DNA of 64,000 nt from Aquilaria yunnanensis (GCA_039654915.1 CM077594.1:87124893-87188892); one strand, 5' to 3'; shown: positions 37,873-49,152, counted from the first letter of the stretch. Numbers and translations: made by a program. The notes: generated from the sequence alone by a model not told the origin.

Positions 37873-38459
37873 ATTTTTAACTCTCTTTTATGTTTAAACA
37901 TATGGAAAAATTAAAGAGTTAGTTGGACACGGAATAAAACTAAGGACTTAAAGGGACATTTTTTTTACATTCTATACAACGTGTACATCTCGTTTATTTT
38001 CTCTATAATTTATATATAATTTTATTTACTCGACCAATGATAGAAAAAATAGATGTTATATTAAAGTATTTTTTAGATTTTATTAAAAAAAATCTATTTT
38101 GTATATGAGTTTAAATTTTATGTTACATATGCAAATCTATAAGTTTTATTATTTAATCTTAAGTTTGATATTTGTACATGTTTACGGACTCCCCTTTGTA
38201 AAATTTCTGGATCCACTACTGTTGATAGCATCAGTGGCTAGCTTAGGCAATTGATTGTCAGTCGCTCTATTTTTTGGGTATTTTTTTTAAATAGTAAATG
38301 AGAGATATAAATTTAAAATAACATTAATTATTCTAATTATTATAATTGGATTGATAATTTTAAGTTTTTGTTTGTTTTTCAGTTATACTTTGTCGTCCTA
38401 ATTTTCAATTCTTTTACATCCATTGGTTTTCAAGGGATCTTTGCATAAAGAGGGAAAAT
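37873..38459. other. AT-rich spacer between Pack-MULE and Copia element
   Basis: No gene or repeat end is recognised. Confidence 0.5.
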
Positions 38460-38707
38460 GTCGAGTTGAAACTTCATTTTGTTGCAGATGGTTCTATGAT
38501 GCCGAAACCATCTGAATTGGTTATTAGCAAAGAAGATAGAGTTAAATAGGAGAAATTGAAATTGAAAATCAAGACCGATGATTTGGAGTCAAAGCACGGG
38601 GGAGAGAAAATTGAAGTTCAGCTGGAGTTTAAGATGAAAAAAAGCAGAGCAGGAGAAGCCAAATTTGAAGGAGAGCAAGAAAGATAAGCATGAAAGTATA
38701 AAAAATT
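38460..38707 (+). pseudogene. Possible Lys/Glu-rich coding remnant, left half
   Basis: After a TTGTTGCAG acceptor-like site near 38487, a frame reads MPKPSELVISKEDRVK, a stop, and then EKLKLKIKTDDLESKHGGEK and further Lys/Glu-rich sequence up to the Copia insertion. The right flank (59938-60240) continues with Lys/Glu/Asp-rich codons and an AAG repeat. A degraded charged-protein gene split by the retrotransposon is plausible, but I cannot name a family. Confidence 0.3.
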
Positions 38708-39031
38708 TGTTGAAGATTGCCTCAACTTTGTTCTTAACCTTCATCCCACATGGACTAGGAAACAAAGGCTTAATGCCTTAGCTCCATATTTCACCCTTCA
38801 TCCCACATTGGCCATAGAAAGGGCCTTGGTACCTTCAACTCCTTATATAAGGAGCTTAGTTGTGACAATTAGAATTCGTCCCACAATCTAGTAGTCACTT
38901 AGATTGTATTCTTCTTCTTTCTTAGTGAATTCTTTCTTCCGGCTTGCCGCCCGAGGTTTTTCCCCGATTTGGGGTTTTCCTCGTAAATTCTCGTGTCTCT
39001 TTTCTTTGTGCTTACGTTCTGATTCCTAACA
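38708..39031 (+). repeat. Copia 5' LTR (324 bp)
   Basis: It begins TGTTGAAG and ends TAACA. The promoter is the perfect palindrome CTCCTTATATAAGGAG, with a TATA box at 38844-38850. The same length and apparently the same sequence recur at 59614-59937. Confidence 0.95.
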
Positions 39032-39034
39032 AAC

Positions 39035-39048
39035 TGGTATCAGAGCCA
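39035..39048 (+). other. Copia primer-binding site
   Basis: TGGTATCAGAGCCA, complementary to the 3' end of plant initiator methionine tRNA, stands 3 nt after the 5' LTR. Confidence 0.95.
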
Positions 39049-39154
39049 AGGTTAGGTTAGTGATAGCTGCTTATAGTATGCTCTGTGGTTGCCCCTAATA
39101 GGCGGATCCTCCACATCAGAAATAAGTAGTTTATCAATTCATCTTGTGGTGTTG

Positions 39155-39345
39155 GGTACTATTCTCATATACAGTTTCTATTCCCGTATACGATCACTAT
39201 TCCTGTATACGGTTACTATTCACATACTGTTTCTGTATACGAGTATTATTTCCGTATACGATCACTATTCCCGTATACGGATACTGTTCCCATATACGGT
39301 CACTATTCACGTGTACGGTTACTATTCACGTGAAATTGTCAGAGC
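39155..39345 (+). repeat. GTATACG minisatellite in the Copia leader
   Basis: Alternating units of about 22-24 bp (CGTATACGATCACTATTCC, CGTATACGGTTACTATTC and variants) repeat some 8 times just upstream of the gag start. GTATAC is palindromic, so the leader RNA could form repeated stems. Confidence 0.8.
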
Positions 39346-39380
39346 TTATTTTTGCTCAGAAAGCTCGTTGCAGAGCTGTG

Positions 39381-39869
39381 ATGGCTTCGACATCGACAAA
39401 GCTTGATATAGCACCACTCACGTATAGCACAAAGTTTTCAATTTGGAAAATCAAGATGAAAGCAATTCTCATAAGTCTTGATTTGGATGAGGCACTACTC
39501 GGGATGGAGAATATGTCCGGAACAGAGCAGGAGAAGGAGAGAAAGAATCTGAAGGCACTCGCTCAAATTCAGTTGCACTTATCAACGGAGATTCTTCAAG
39601 AGGTCAGTAAGGAGACAACTGCTGCCAGCTTATGGTTGAAGCTTGAATCGCTTCTTATGACAAAAAGTCCAGCAAGTCGCTTGTACGCTAAATCCAGGCT
39701 GTACTCGCATAAGCTGTCAGAAGGTAAGTCTATTAAATCATATCTTGAAGAATTCAGAGAGATCATCAATGATTTAGAAAATCTTGATATTAAGACCGAT
39801 GGTGAGGATTTGGCTATGCTTTTATTATATCATCTGCCAACATCATACAATAGTTTCCGTGATACCATG
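39381..39869 (+). pseudogene. Copia gag, N-terminal part, cut by nested insertion
   Basis: The start ATG at 39381 follows the LTR leader and gives MASTSTKLDIAPLTYSTKFS. It continues with the Copia gag (UBN2-type) features: a KIKMKAILIS segment, SAxLWLKLESL-like sequence, LYSHKLSEGKSIKSYLEEF and LLLYHLPTSYNSFRDTM. The frame runs directly into the target duplication CCATG at 39865-39869, where the 16.3-kb element is inserted. The rest of gag resumes at 56149 in the matching frame. The pre-insertion frame was therefore open here. Confidence 0.93.
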
Positions 39870-42384
39870 TGTTGACACCTAATTTCGTCCGACCATAAAA
39901 AATTTTAAAAGAAATTAAATAAAAAAATTTATTATTTTTATTATTATTATTATTACTAAAAATTTTAATTAGTTTAAAATACATTTTTTTTGTGAAGATT
40001 TGATTTAAAATGATATATGTGTGTATTTGAAAGAAAAAAAGAAAACTCCAAAAAAAGGGCAAAATTTAAAAGTTTGAGGTAAAAATGACAACATTAAGAA
40101 GTTTCGGGAAAAATTGACAAATTCTGAAAGTTCTAGGAGCATTTGGTAGTTTGTCACATAAAATTTTGGGCCTGCCGACGTTCTGGCGCAAATTGACAGA
40201 AAACGACAAAATTGTCAAAATCAGAAGCTTCAGGAACTTATCCAGAGGCTGAGAGAAGTAAAGGACTAAAATTGTCATTTTACCAATTTTAAAGATAAGT
40301 TTGAAATTTTTTATTAATTTATCCATCAACAGTTCAGCCAAACTTCCTCTATAAATAGCCCCCCAAATTTTGTGATGAACACACAAAAAAATAGACAGAA
40401 AGCTTAGAGCTCCGTTTTAGAAAAAATAAAAATTACAGACTTAGTCCCTGGCCCTCTTTCCTTTTCCCAGAAAGTCCCAAAAGTTTCTATTCTGACGTAT
40501 AGACTATCTTCTTCCTCCGTTTTTTTTCTGTTTCTTCCTTCTCCTTCGCTGCCCGTCGCTCCACGCCGTCCCGCCGCCGCTCATCGCTCCCCCACGCTGC
40601 CGTCGCGCCGTCCCCACCTGCCCCTGGCCGCGCTGCCGCCCCGCCGCCAGCTGCCTCTCCTTCCCCCCCTGCGCGCGCGTCTGTTTCTCACGTTCCCAGC
40701 AAAATTCAAAATTAAAACTAAAGGGTACAACCCTTGTTTTGTCCTCTATTTTTTTTATTTCTTTCACTTTGGTCACTAACCTTTTATTTTGTTCTTGCAG
40801 AATTAATTCCTAACTATTTTAATTTTTACTTGTTTTACTTATTTGTTATTATTACTAACCCTTTTTTTTTTGTTATTAACTTACTAACAACTAACTTTTA
40901 ATATTATTATTGTTACTAACCTTTTAATTTTTGCATTATTACTAACTTTTATAATTGTTGTTAACAATTAATTAACTTTTTATTATTTTTGTTAATTAAT
41001 TAATTAACTTGGCTAACTTTTATTGTTGTTAATTAATTAATTTAATTAACTTGGCTAACTTTTATTGTTGTTAATTAATTAATTTAATTAACTTGACTAA
41101 CTTTTTATTATTGTTGTTAATTAATTAATTTAATTAACTTGACTAACTTTTTATTATTGTTGTTAATCAATTAATTTAATTAACTTGACTAACTTTTTAT
41201 TATTATTGTTAATCAATTAATTTAATTAAACTTGGCTAATTTTTATTATTGTTGTTAATTAATTTAATTAACTTTGCTAACCTTTATTATTATTTATTTT
41301 TAAAGTGGATGGCCAAAAAGCCCCACTTTATTATTATTAATTTTCCCTTATATAATTTTTTTTAATTTAATTCACCTTTACCCTTACTTAAATAAATAAA
41401 TGAAAATTAAAAGAAGATTATTTTTTAAGCCTAATAAAAATAATTTTTTAAAAAGCCAATTATTTTTATTTTTCTTTTATAAATTGAATAATTATTTAAA
41501 TAATAAATAACTTTCACTAAAAAAAAACTAAAAGAAAGATAAGAAAAAGATAAGAAAGATAAGAAAAAGATAAAAAAAGAAAAGAAAGAAAGAAAAGAAA
41601 GAAAAGAAAAAGAAAAGATAAAAAAAGAAAAGAAAGAAAGAAAAGAAAGAAAAGAAAAAGAAAAGAAAAGAAAAGAAAGAAAAGAAAGGAAAAATAAAAC
41701 TAAAAGAAAGATAAAATCAAAAAGAAAGAAAAGAAAGAAAGAAAAGAAAGAAAAGAAAAGAAAGTGTAAAGAATAAAAAATAAATTTTTTAGATTATTAA
41801 TAAATCTAAAAACAAAAGACTTACAAATTAGTAATAATAAATTCCATAAAAATAATAATTATATAACTAACAATTAATTAAAGTAATTTCCATATCCGGA
41901 TGATCCAGCAGGATCTACGGTTTGGAAAATATCAAACTTTTTAAAATAAATAAATTAAATAAATACAAAGATAAAAATCCATGTTTACAATATGGATTAA
42001 ATTATTTAAAAGTTCACCAAATTCCGTGTCCAAATGACTCGGCAGAGTCCATGGTTCGGAATCAAAAATCTTCCGTGTCCAAATGACTCGGCAGAGTCCA
42101 TGGTTCGGAAGTATAAAATTTCATACAAATTAATTAATTTAAAAATCCACATTTCGACTAATCCAGTTAAAATTTCTAATTTTGAAAATTAACTGAGAAT
42201 TATTTAAAAGCAAAGCAAAACAAAATTAAAATCAACTAAGGTGCCAATTTTTGGGCGTTTTAACAAAGTTGTTTTAACGTAACCGTACTCCCGATCCCCG
42301 AACTCTCGCAGACCAATTTTAAGGTGACCAATCGACCTAAGAAAACTGATTGGTGGCGACTCCCGAAAACCCGACGTTGCCACA
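39870..42384 (+). repeat. Nested element 5' LTR (2515 bp)
   Basis: TATA box TATAAAT at 40350-40356, followed by a GC-rich leader (40540-40690), a GTTCTTGCAG site at 40791-40800, TTAATTAA-rich repeats at 40960-41280, a 245-bp polypurine AAAGAAAAG tract at 41520-41765, and two tandem CAAATGACTCGGCAGAGTCC blocks near 42028 and 42078. In the stretches I compared with 53634-56148 I found no difference. The minus-strand frames inside are shadows. Confidence 0.95.
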
Positions 42385-42387
42385 GCT

Positions 42388-42406
42388 TGGCGACTCCACT
42401 GGGGAC
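42388..42406 (+). other. Nested element primer-binding site
   Basis: TGGCGACTCCACTGGGGAC stands 3 nt after the LTR end. A plant tRNA ending GTCGCCA would fit, and from memory arginine tRNA is used by Ogre-type elements. Confidence 0.7.
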
Positions 42407-43495
42407 TCCACGTTAGTGAGTCGAGCCTAAAGTTGATTTGTTTTGATTTACTTTGCTTATTATGTGGATTTATATGTTATATTTACTTATTCTAAACATG
42501 CATAATGCATTCACAATATGAAGCTCTATACCCGAGCTTCCTTAAATCAAACACGATTCTTTCTAAGCGGAATTGGTGTTGCTGTCCTTGTGAGGCCACG
42601 GTCTCCAAGCCTTCACCGGTTTCAAAGTAGCAAAGTAGTGTATTGCCTTCTGAGACGGTTAGTCTCTGCATGGGCCCACGAAAAGCTACGACTCGAATTA
42701 ATCCATTCCTTACATAAACCCTAGAGGGTAAGGAATCGGGCTGTCACTATAATTTAGTGACGGGATTCGGGAACTATCCCTTGCCTTTTTGATAAGCCAC
42801 CTTATGCATATAGAACTCCCCACTTAACCATAGAACTGACCATAGTATTCCTCCCATTTACCAACGCCATAAGCATATCCTTGTTATGCTGTGTTGTTGC
42901 TCTACACTTTTATTTTCGTATTTATGGTTTTAACTCATTTTTCCATAATAGTTCATGAGTTGTTAATTGCTATTTAAGTTATTAATAAACTTATCTTTCT
43001 TTTGATATACTTCTGTTTTGTGCAAATATTCTTCATGCATCAAAACCACGCATCAAACTATGCTAACTTTTTGGTCTTTTTAATAACAACTAAAAGTCTT
43101 GAAGTTCTACGATAGTGGATAATCAAATTCACTCATCGCATACATCCATTACATTAATCACGTGCATATAAAGTCTGATAAAAACATAATCTCATCGCAT
43201 ACATCCATTACATTAATCACGTGCATATAAAGTCTGATAAAAACATAATCTCATTGCATACATCCATTACATTAATCACGTGCATATAAAGTCTGATAAA
43301 AACATAATCTCATTGCATACATCCATTACATTAATCACGTGTATACAAAGTCTGATAAAAACATAATCTCATTTTTCCTACATGCATCCATTGCATCAAT
43401 CACATACACATAGGATCTAATAAAATATACCTTACTTTTAAAAGGATAAAATTGGACCTCGACACCGATATTCAACTCGGCTCCAAATAAGATTA
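42407..43495 (+). other. Long untranslated leader of the nested element
   Basis: No credible gene upstream of gag. At 43134-43375 a 59-bp unit (containing CATCCATTACATTAATCACG and AAGTCTGATAAAAACATAAT) is repeated four times, with a fifth degenerate copy reaching 43430. Confidence 0.8.
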
Positions 43496-44392
43496 ATGGC
43501 AGAACAAATCGAAGGACGTCTCATAAAGATAGAGTCCAAGATAGAAAGTATGGCCGAACAAATGAGACAATTGATCGAGCTAATCAAGGCGAAAGCAATT
43601 CAAGAAGCACAAGTTCAGCCACCCATGACAGAAAGAGAAATGGTCACTTTGTTTGTCCAGACACTGAAGTACCTATATTATGACGAACTAATTGGCAATT
43701 CGGCAACTAATTTTTCTAACATTGTCATGTCTGGAGAAAGAATCGAGCATGAGATTAGGACTGGGAATATTGCTGAATCCTTTAATAATCCTATGAAAAG
43801 AAGAGGACCATCCAAAAGAAAAGATGACGAAGTACAACAAATAGGACGCGGAAGAAGGATTCCCCTCGTGGATACTGTGGCTATCGGACCTCGCCTATCC
43901 TATTTTGCCAATGGGCCCGATAATTACCTTCCAAATAGGCCCAATGATTATCCTCTGAATAGGCCCAATAATTATCCTCCAAATAGGCCCAATGATTATC
44001 CTTCCAATAGGCCCAACAATTATCCTTTTAACATACCTAATCAGTCATGGCCACCTGCTCCTACTCCTCCAGTACCTGCACCAAGACCAAGAGAAGTTTT
44101 CACACCAATTTCCATAACTTATACCGAGTTATACCCAAAACTCATCGAAAGACAATTTATCCGTCCAATTCCTACAAAGCCATTCAAACCCCCATATCCA
44201 AGGTGGTATGACCCTAACATTACCTGCCCATATCATGATGGCGTTCCAGGCCATGGCTTGGAAAACTGCATGGCATTGAAGCGTATAGTTCAACAATTAA
44301 TCGAGTCAAAGTGGTTGGACTTTTCCGATGAGCCAAATGTCACCCACAATCCATTGCCGCCTCATCAAGCAAAACCAAGTCCAAGTTGCTAG
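43496..44392 (+). CDS. Internally deleted Ty3/Gypsy gag-like protein (298 aa)
   Basis: The frame begins MAEQIEGRLIKIESKIESMA, a coiled-coil start usual for this gag class. At about residue 41 it passes directly to VQPPMTEREMVTLFVQTL, which in related gags I recall lies just after the conserved retrotransposon-gag domain, so that capsid core appears to be missing. Residues 140-185 hold about five copies of NRPN(D/N)YP. The C-terminal region has PYPRWYDPNITCPYHDGVPG followed by HGLENC, a Cys/His motif typical of plant Tat/Ogre-like gags. The open frame ends at 44392 with no downstream protease. The truncated gag might still be made, but particle assembly alone is unlikely. Confidence 0.8.
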   Translation: MAEQIEGRLIKIESKIESMAEQMRQLIELIKAKAIQEAQVQPPMTEREMVTLFVQTLKYLYYDELIGNSATNFSNIVMSGERIEHEIRTGNIAESFNNPMKRRGPSKRKDDEVQQIGRGRRIPLVDTVAIGPRLSYFANGPDNYLPNRPNDYPLNRPNNYPPNRPNDYPSNRPNNYPFNIPNQSWPPAPTPPVPAPRPREVFTPISITYTELYPKLIERQFIRPIPTKPFKPPYPRWYDPNITCPYHDGVPGHGLENCMALKRIVQQLIESKWLDFSDEPNVTHNPLPPHQAKPSPSC

Positions 44393-45039
44393 GCCCGATG
44401 TGATTGATAATTGAAAAGTGAAGATTTCGAGCTAGAATTACATTGACTTTGGAAGGCCTCCAAGTCAGATCTGACCTAACAGTTCGCACACATTTTTGAA
44501 TGACAAGGAATCCTTTGAATAAACTTGTATCTTTGATAGCTTGCCAAAGTAATCTAATAGTAAAAATCTCCTAGATTTAGTCCAGAATCTAGGGTGTAGT
44601 CTTTGTTAAATGGGCACCTGGTATTCTTTTTCTTGGTACAACAAAAAGATGTAATGTGTGCATTCTACCACTTTTTACTAAAATTTCATTTTTACATCCA
44701 CATATTCTACCACTTTCTACCAAAAATTTTATTTTTCTTACATCTATCTCTCACTCTTTGCCATTATACTATCCATTATTACCATCACACTTTACTTTGT
44801 AAACAATACTACTCGTGGGTGAAAATAAAAGTTAAGGGAGATTTGATAGTAATGATCTTCAAAGTGCTACCAAATCTAGTAAGAAGGATTCCAAATGTTG
44901 CACCTCAACCCTAAAAAAGAATTCACAGTGGTTATCAACATCCTTGCAAGGAGTCCGGGATTAACTTCCAAAGAAGTTAGCTCTCATATTAAATGACTTC
45001 AGTGGCCTCCCAATTCTCACAAATGCTCAATACAAAAAA

Positions 45040-45700
45040 AAAATTCTCAGTTTCCCACAACACAAATTCCAACAAAGGAAAGAAGTTCCTCCCTTCCATC
45101 AAAAGCCATTAAAGAGAAAATCCAAACAAGAAAAAAAATCCAAAAAAAAAAAAAGAGACTGAGAAGCAAATAAAGCCACTTGAGTCATCTCACTTCAAGA
45201 GGGCTATGATCTCGGTTCTCCATAACACAAACTCCAAAAAAAAAAAGGGAAAAAGTTCATCCCTTCCATCAAAAAGCCAACAAGGGAAAATTCAAAACAA
45301 AAAAAAAAGAGAGACTGAGAGCAAACACAAGCAAGTAAGGCCACTTGAATCATCTCATTTCAAGAAGGCTATGATCTCGGTTCTCTGTAACAAAAACTCC
45401 GAAAAGGAAAAAGTTCATCCCTTCCATCAAAAAGCCAACAAGGGAAAATTCAAAACCAAAAAGAACTGAGAACAAGCACGAGCAAGCAAGGCCACTTGAG
45501 TCATCTCACTTCAAGAAAGTTATCAAATATGTCATCACCATAGCTCACACAAAAAAAAAAAGGAACAAAAAAAAAAACAAAAAAAAAAACAAAACAAAAA
45601 AAAAAGAAAGGGAAACAAAAACAAAAACAAAAAAAAAAAAAGAAAGGAAAAAAAGGGCTCAAACTAGAGCAAAAGAAAAAAAAAAGAAAACAAGTGAGCT
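45040..45700 (+). repeat. Tandem repeat (~165-bp unit, 3 copies) and A-rich tract
   Basis: The sequences CTTCCATCAAAAAGCCAACA, GACTGAGA, CCACTTGAGTCATCTCACTT and GGCTATGATCTCGGTTCTC recur in order near 45090, 45255 and 45420. A nearly pure A/AAC tract follows at 45545-45690. The short frames here are driven by lysine codons and are not genes. Confidence 0.85.
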
Positions 45701-45859
45701 ATGGATTCTAAACTGAAAACCTGCGAAGGCGGTCTAGAAGACAAAAGCAACTTTCAAGCCAAGCATACATAAAGACCACGATAGTTGGGGGGGCAACAGA
45801 TGAGGTTTAACTTTCTGGAAAGAGTGGCAAGTTTGAGGTCATCACTATTGAGTTTTTCA

Positions 45860-46345
45860 TCATAATCAAATTTGCTCACGAGTAGTATTAAAAGACCCTT
45901 CTTTCAAACCACTTAAACTTAACTTTCCTCAGACTTATCATCCTCATTCAGCTAAAAGACTATCATTGTGAAACATGTTTCTACCTTATTTAATACTGCT
46001 CACGAGTAGTATTAAAAGACCATTCTTTCACCCCACTTAAACTTAACTTTCCTCAGACCTAACATCCTCATTCAGTCAAAAGACTATCATTGTGAATCAT
46101 GTTTCTACCTTATTTAATGCTGCTCATGAGTAGTATTAAAAGACCCTTTTTTCACACCACTCAAACTTAACTTTACTTAGACCTAATATTTACCTCTTAA
46201 TATTATTCTCATTCAGCTAAAAGACTGCCACAAAAAAAAAAACATTCAAACTTAACTTTCCTCACACCTAACATTTACCTCTCGATATCATCCTCAGTCA
46301 GTTAAAAGGCTATTATTGTAAATCATGTTTCTACCTTATTGCCTT
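45860..46345 (+). repeat. Tandem repeat (~124-bp unit, about 4 copies)
   Basis: GCTCACGAGTAGTATTAAAA, CTTAAACTTAACTTTCCTCA and AAAGACTATCATTGTGAA recur near 45876, 46000 and 46124, with a partial copy to 46345. The later stretch 46345-47280 shows no recognisable gene. Confidence 0.85.
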
Positions 46346-47284
46346 GCACAGTTTATGTCTTCGAGTTGGAAAGGGAAGAATGGCAGGATATTTTAATTAA
46401 AAACAAAGACCGTAAATTACTTTGTCAAGCTTTGCAAATTGATGAAAGTTTTTCTTTAAGGCCAAACCATTATTCATTAATGTATGTAGACTTAAAAGTG
46501 AGGACATAGCTTGAGTCTTTCTTTAATAAGATGTGGTTCTTGTAAGAGAAATTTACGATCAAGTGCCATCACAAAGGTCTAGAAATGCTCGACCTTCTGT
46601 TAAATCAAAGGCGAGATGATATCTCTTTCCACATAAACACCATATTCAGGGGGGCAAAGTAGTCTCTACGAAGCGTAAGAGGAGTACCGCCAACAAAGAA
46701 GTTCAATAGACAAGGGGGCAAGTCTTATGGATCAAAACATGAGTTCAAGGAAGAGCAATCATTCAGATTATAACATGGGAATAAGTAAGTGTCGGCACGG
46801 TCACAAGAAAAGGGGCAAAGCAGACATTGAAAGTAAAGCCTTTGATGGTATCAAATCCATGACAATGGATGAGTACCCGAAAGAGATATAAATTATGAGG
46901 CGGGCCAACTTTAAAGAAATTGAGGCCAAAATTCAAAGAACAAGTCAAAGAAAGAGGATTTTGAAAAGAGTTGGGCTTTTGAGGCAGCGAACAAAAGCTG
47001 GAAAGCATAAAGAGATTCAATGATAGTCCAAGAAGCCATCACAAAGAGGATCCAGTAAAACAAAGACATAAAGAATTAGATCCATACAAAAAAAAAAAAA
47101 ACCATTAGTTACACATGCTCTGCATTCATGCATTTCATATCATGCATACATAGCCTTTACATAACAAGGACCAAACGGGAAGCACATCCACGACACAGCT
47201 ACAACAATATAAGCTGAGATCTCAATGTCATCAACTCTTACCAATCTATCACTGGATACACAGCTAATATGCGGGACCAACCCG

Positions 47285-47640
47285 CATCAGGAATTCAAGA
47301 ATAAAGTAGACAATATTGTCAAAAGCTTGGCTACCGATTCAATAATCGAGGCTACACCTGGAAGGATCGGATTGACGCCAGCTAGTAGTATCCAAGATAA
47401 GAGATAGCTATAGCCAAGGATAAGGCAGATATAAAAAAAATATATAAAGTAGACAATATTGTCAAAAGCCTGGCAATTGATTCAATAATCGAGGCTACAC
47501 CTGGAAGGACAGGATTGATGCCAGCTTAGCAGCATCCAAGATAAGAGATAGTCAAAGATAAGGCAGACATCAAGAAATATTGTCGTTGAAAATTTGTCAA
47601 AAGCGGGCAATGGATTCAATAATCGAGGACTGGATCGACG
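47285..47640 (+). repeat. Tandem repeat (~150-bp unit, 2 full and 1 partial copy)
   Basis: GTAGACAATATTGTCAAAAG and TTCAATAATCGAGGCTACAC recur near 47306, 47452 and (in part) 47592, just upstream of the first Cys4-protein gene. Confidence 0.85.
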
Positions 47641-47806
47641 TCAGCTCGATGGAATATAAAAAATATCTATCACATCAAAATGAAGTAGGATCCACTTTTC
47701 CGGTTAAACGGCGGATACGGTACTCCATGACTCTCAAGTCGGTTCTCTCAGTTGCCCATAATAACTGATTCCTTCACCCCTTCTTTCTTTTACTTCCTCC
47801 TAGAAA

Positions 47807-48265
47807 ATGGATCCTACTTTTTCCGCCTTGCGAAAGTATTTCCCTTCTCTCCCAATGAACATTCTCAAAAAGATCTACCAAGTTCGCTGTGAACGATTAA
47901 GAGTTCTGATGCACAAAGGAATCCCTGAAGATGTGCGGTGGTTAATCGAAGCCAAGGTTCGTCTGGCAGGTGAAATCCCAGAGGCATTTGTGTCTCACAT
48001 GCCTGGTATAGGCAAAAGCTCTTATGCCAAAAAGCGAAGAGCGAAAAGGTTACAAGTCTGCCATAAATGTGGACGGTGGACTTGTAATACTAAATGTCGT
48101 TCTTTAGGGATGATTTCTGATAATCGAGAAGATAAAATACGATTCATTAAGAATGGCCTGAGTAAGGACTCGTTGGATGATATCCAATTGACTCTTGAGA
48201 CGCATTCTTGTGGATCTGTGCAACGTGAACTTCTTGGTTTATGGAGCATTTTTCATGAAGAATGA
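47807..48265 (+). CDS. Cys4 basic protein, paralogue 1 (152 aa, C-terminus cut by stop)
   Basis: First of three tandem intronless paralogues inside the retrotransposon. It starts MDPTFSALRKYFPSLPMNIL and has a helical N-terminal half, then GKSSYAKKRRAKRL followed at once by CHKCGRWTCNTKC (C-x2-C-x4-C-x3-C), and a charged tail. A basic YA(K/R)(K/R)RRA cluster directly before a Cys-rich finger is the hallmark of carla- and allexivirus nucleic-acid-binding proteins, and the later FIKNGL also fits. This is a remembered motif resemblance, not a search result. A TGA at 48263 ends it about 30 codons early; sequence beyond it still resembles the tail of paralogues 2 and 3. Unlike those, it has no clear TATA box immediately upstream. 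Confidence 0.7.
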   Translation: MDPTFSALRKYFPSLPMNILKKIYQVRCERLRVLMHKGIPEDVRWLIEAKVRLAGEIPEAFVSHMPGIGKSSYAKKRRAKRLQVCHKCGRWTCNTKCRSLGMISDNREDKIRFIKNGLSKDSLDDIQLTLETHSCGSVQRELLGLWSIFHEE

Positions 48266-48399
48266 AACCGTTACAGTCCCGGGAATCTGACTGTAAATGA
48301 CCCTGTTTGCCAGCTTGTAAGAAAACTGGATGGGAAGCAAATCCTCGACTCATAGAAGCCGTTAATGCCGTTATTGGACGTAAAACCAGTGGAAGATGT

Positions 48400-48523
48400 G
48401 AGCCACAGTCACAATTACTGTACATACAGTTTGTTATATTTGGAAAAGTTTGCATTTTCTTTTGACAGATGTACATGCTCTCCTAAGTGTAATCGACACG
48501 TTATCTATTTCATCGCTATAAAT
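48400..48523 (+). promoter_or_regulatory. Promoter-like module upstream of paralogue 2
   Basis: A GTCACAATTACTGTACAT block near 48406 is followed by TTTCTTTTGACA, TAAGTGTAAT and a TATAAAT box at 48517-48523, about 85 bp before the ATG. The same order stands upstream of paralogue 3, and related copies stand upstream of LOG. Confidence 0.65.
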
Positions 48524-48603
48524 GCATGTTCTTCCAGTCGGTTATCTAAGTTTCCTTCAATAACTAATTCCTTTCCATCATCTCTCAAATTCTTCTCTCA
48601 TCA

Positions 48604-49152
48604 ATGGATTCTACTCTTTCTACCCTGCGAAAATACTTTCCTTCTCTTCCAATAAAAGTCCTTAAAAAGATCTACCTTGCTAGATGTGAAAGAATCAGAG
48701 TTTTTATGCACAAAGGCATTCCTGATAATGTGCGGTGGCTAATTGAAGCTAAGGTTCGTTCAGCTGGTGAAGTTCCAGAAGCGTTCTTTCCCCGTATGCC
48801 CGGCTTTGGTAAAAGCGCTTATGCTAAAAAGCGAAGAGCAAAGAGGCTAGGTGTCTGTCATAAATGTGGACGATGGAATTGTAATACTAAATGTCGCTTT
48901 TTAGGATACATCTCCAGAAATCATGAAGATAAAAGAAAATTCATCAAGAATGGCCTGCGTAAGGAATCTTTGGATGATATCCTATTAACTTTTGAAACAC
49001 ATTCTTGTGAAATAGTGCAATGGGAAATTATGGATTTATGGTGGACTTTCCAAAAAGAACAAGATCGTTACAGTCTTGGGAATGTGACTTTAAATGACCC
49101 TGTTTGTCAGTTTGTAAGAAAACTGGATGGGAAGCAAATCCCCGACTTATAG
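48604..49152 (+). CDS. Cys4 basic protein, paralogue 2 (182 aa)
   Basis: Intact paralogue starting MDSTLSTLRKYFPSLPIKVL. Residues 37-52 read IPDNVRWLIEAKVRSA, followed by PRMPGFGKSAYAKKRRAKRL and the finger CHKCGRWNCNTKC (all four cysteines present), then ISRNHEDKRKFIKNGL. The C-terminal part contains LWWTFQKEQDRYSLGN and NDPVCQFVRKLDGKQ. Intron-free, with its own TATA-containing upstream module. Paralogue starts are about 0.77-0.80 kb apart, so gene plus upstream module was duplicated as one unit. The sequence suggests a small nucleic-acid-binding, possibly nuclear protein. Alternative: a retrotransposon-specific accessory protein unrelated to viruses. Confidence 0.75.
   Translation: MDSTLSTLRKYFPSLPIKVLKKIYLARCERIRVFMHKGIPDNVRWLIEAKVRSAGEVPEAFFPRMPGFGKSAYAKKRRAKRLGVCHKCGRWNCNTKCRFLGYISRNHEDKRKFIKNGLRKESLDDILLTFETHSCEIVQWEIMDLWWTFQKEQDRYSLGNVTLNDPVCQFVRKLDGKQIPDL

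Noticed and set aside
43134..43375. CRISPR-like or regulatory array in the leader
   Set aside because: A simple 59-bp tandem repeat without spacers.
45206..45469. Lys-rich 87-codon frame
   Set aside because: It lies in an A-rich tandem repeat whose open frame follows from AAA/AAG codons.
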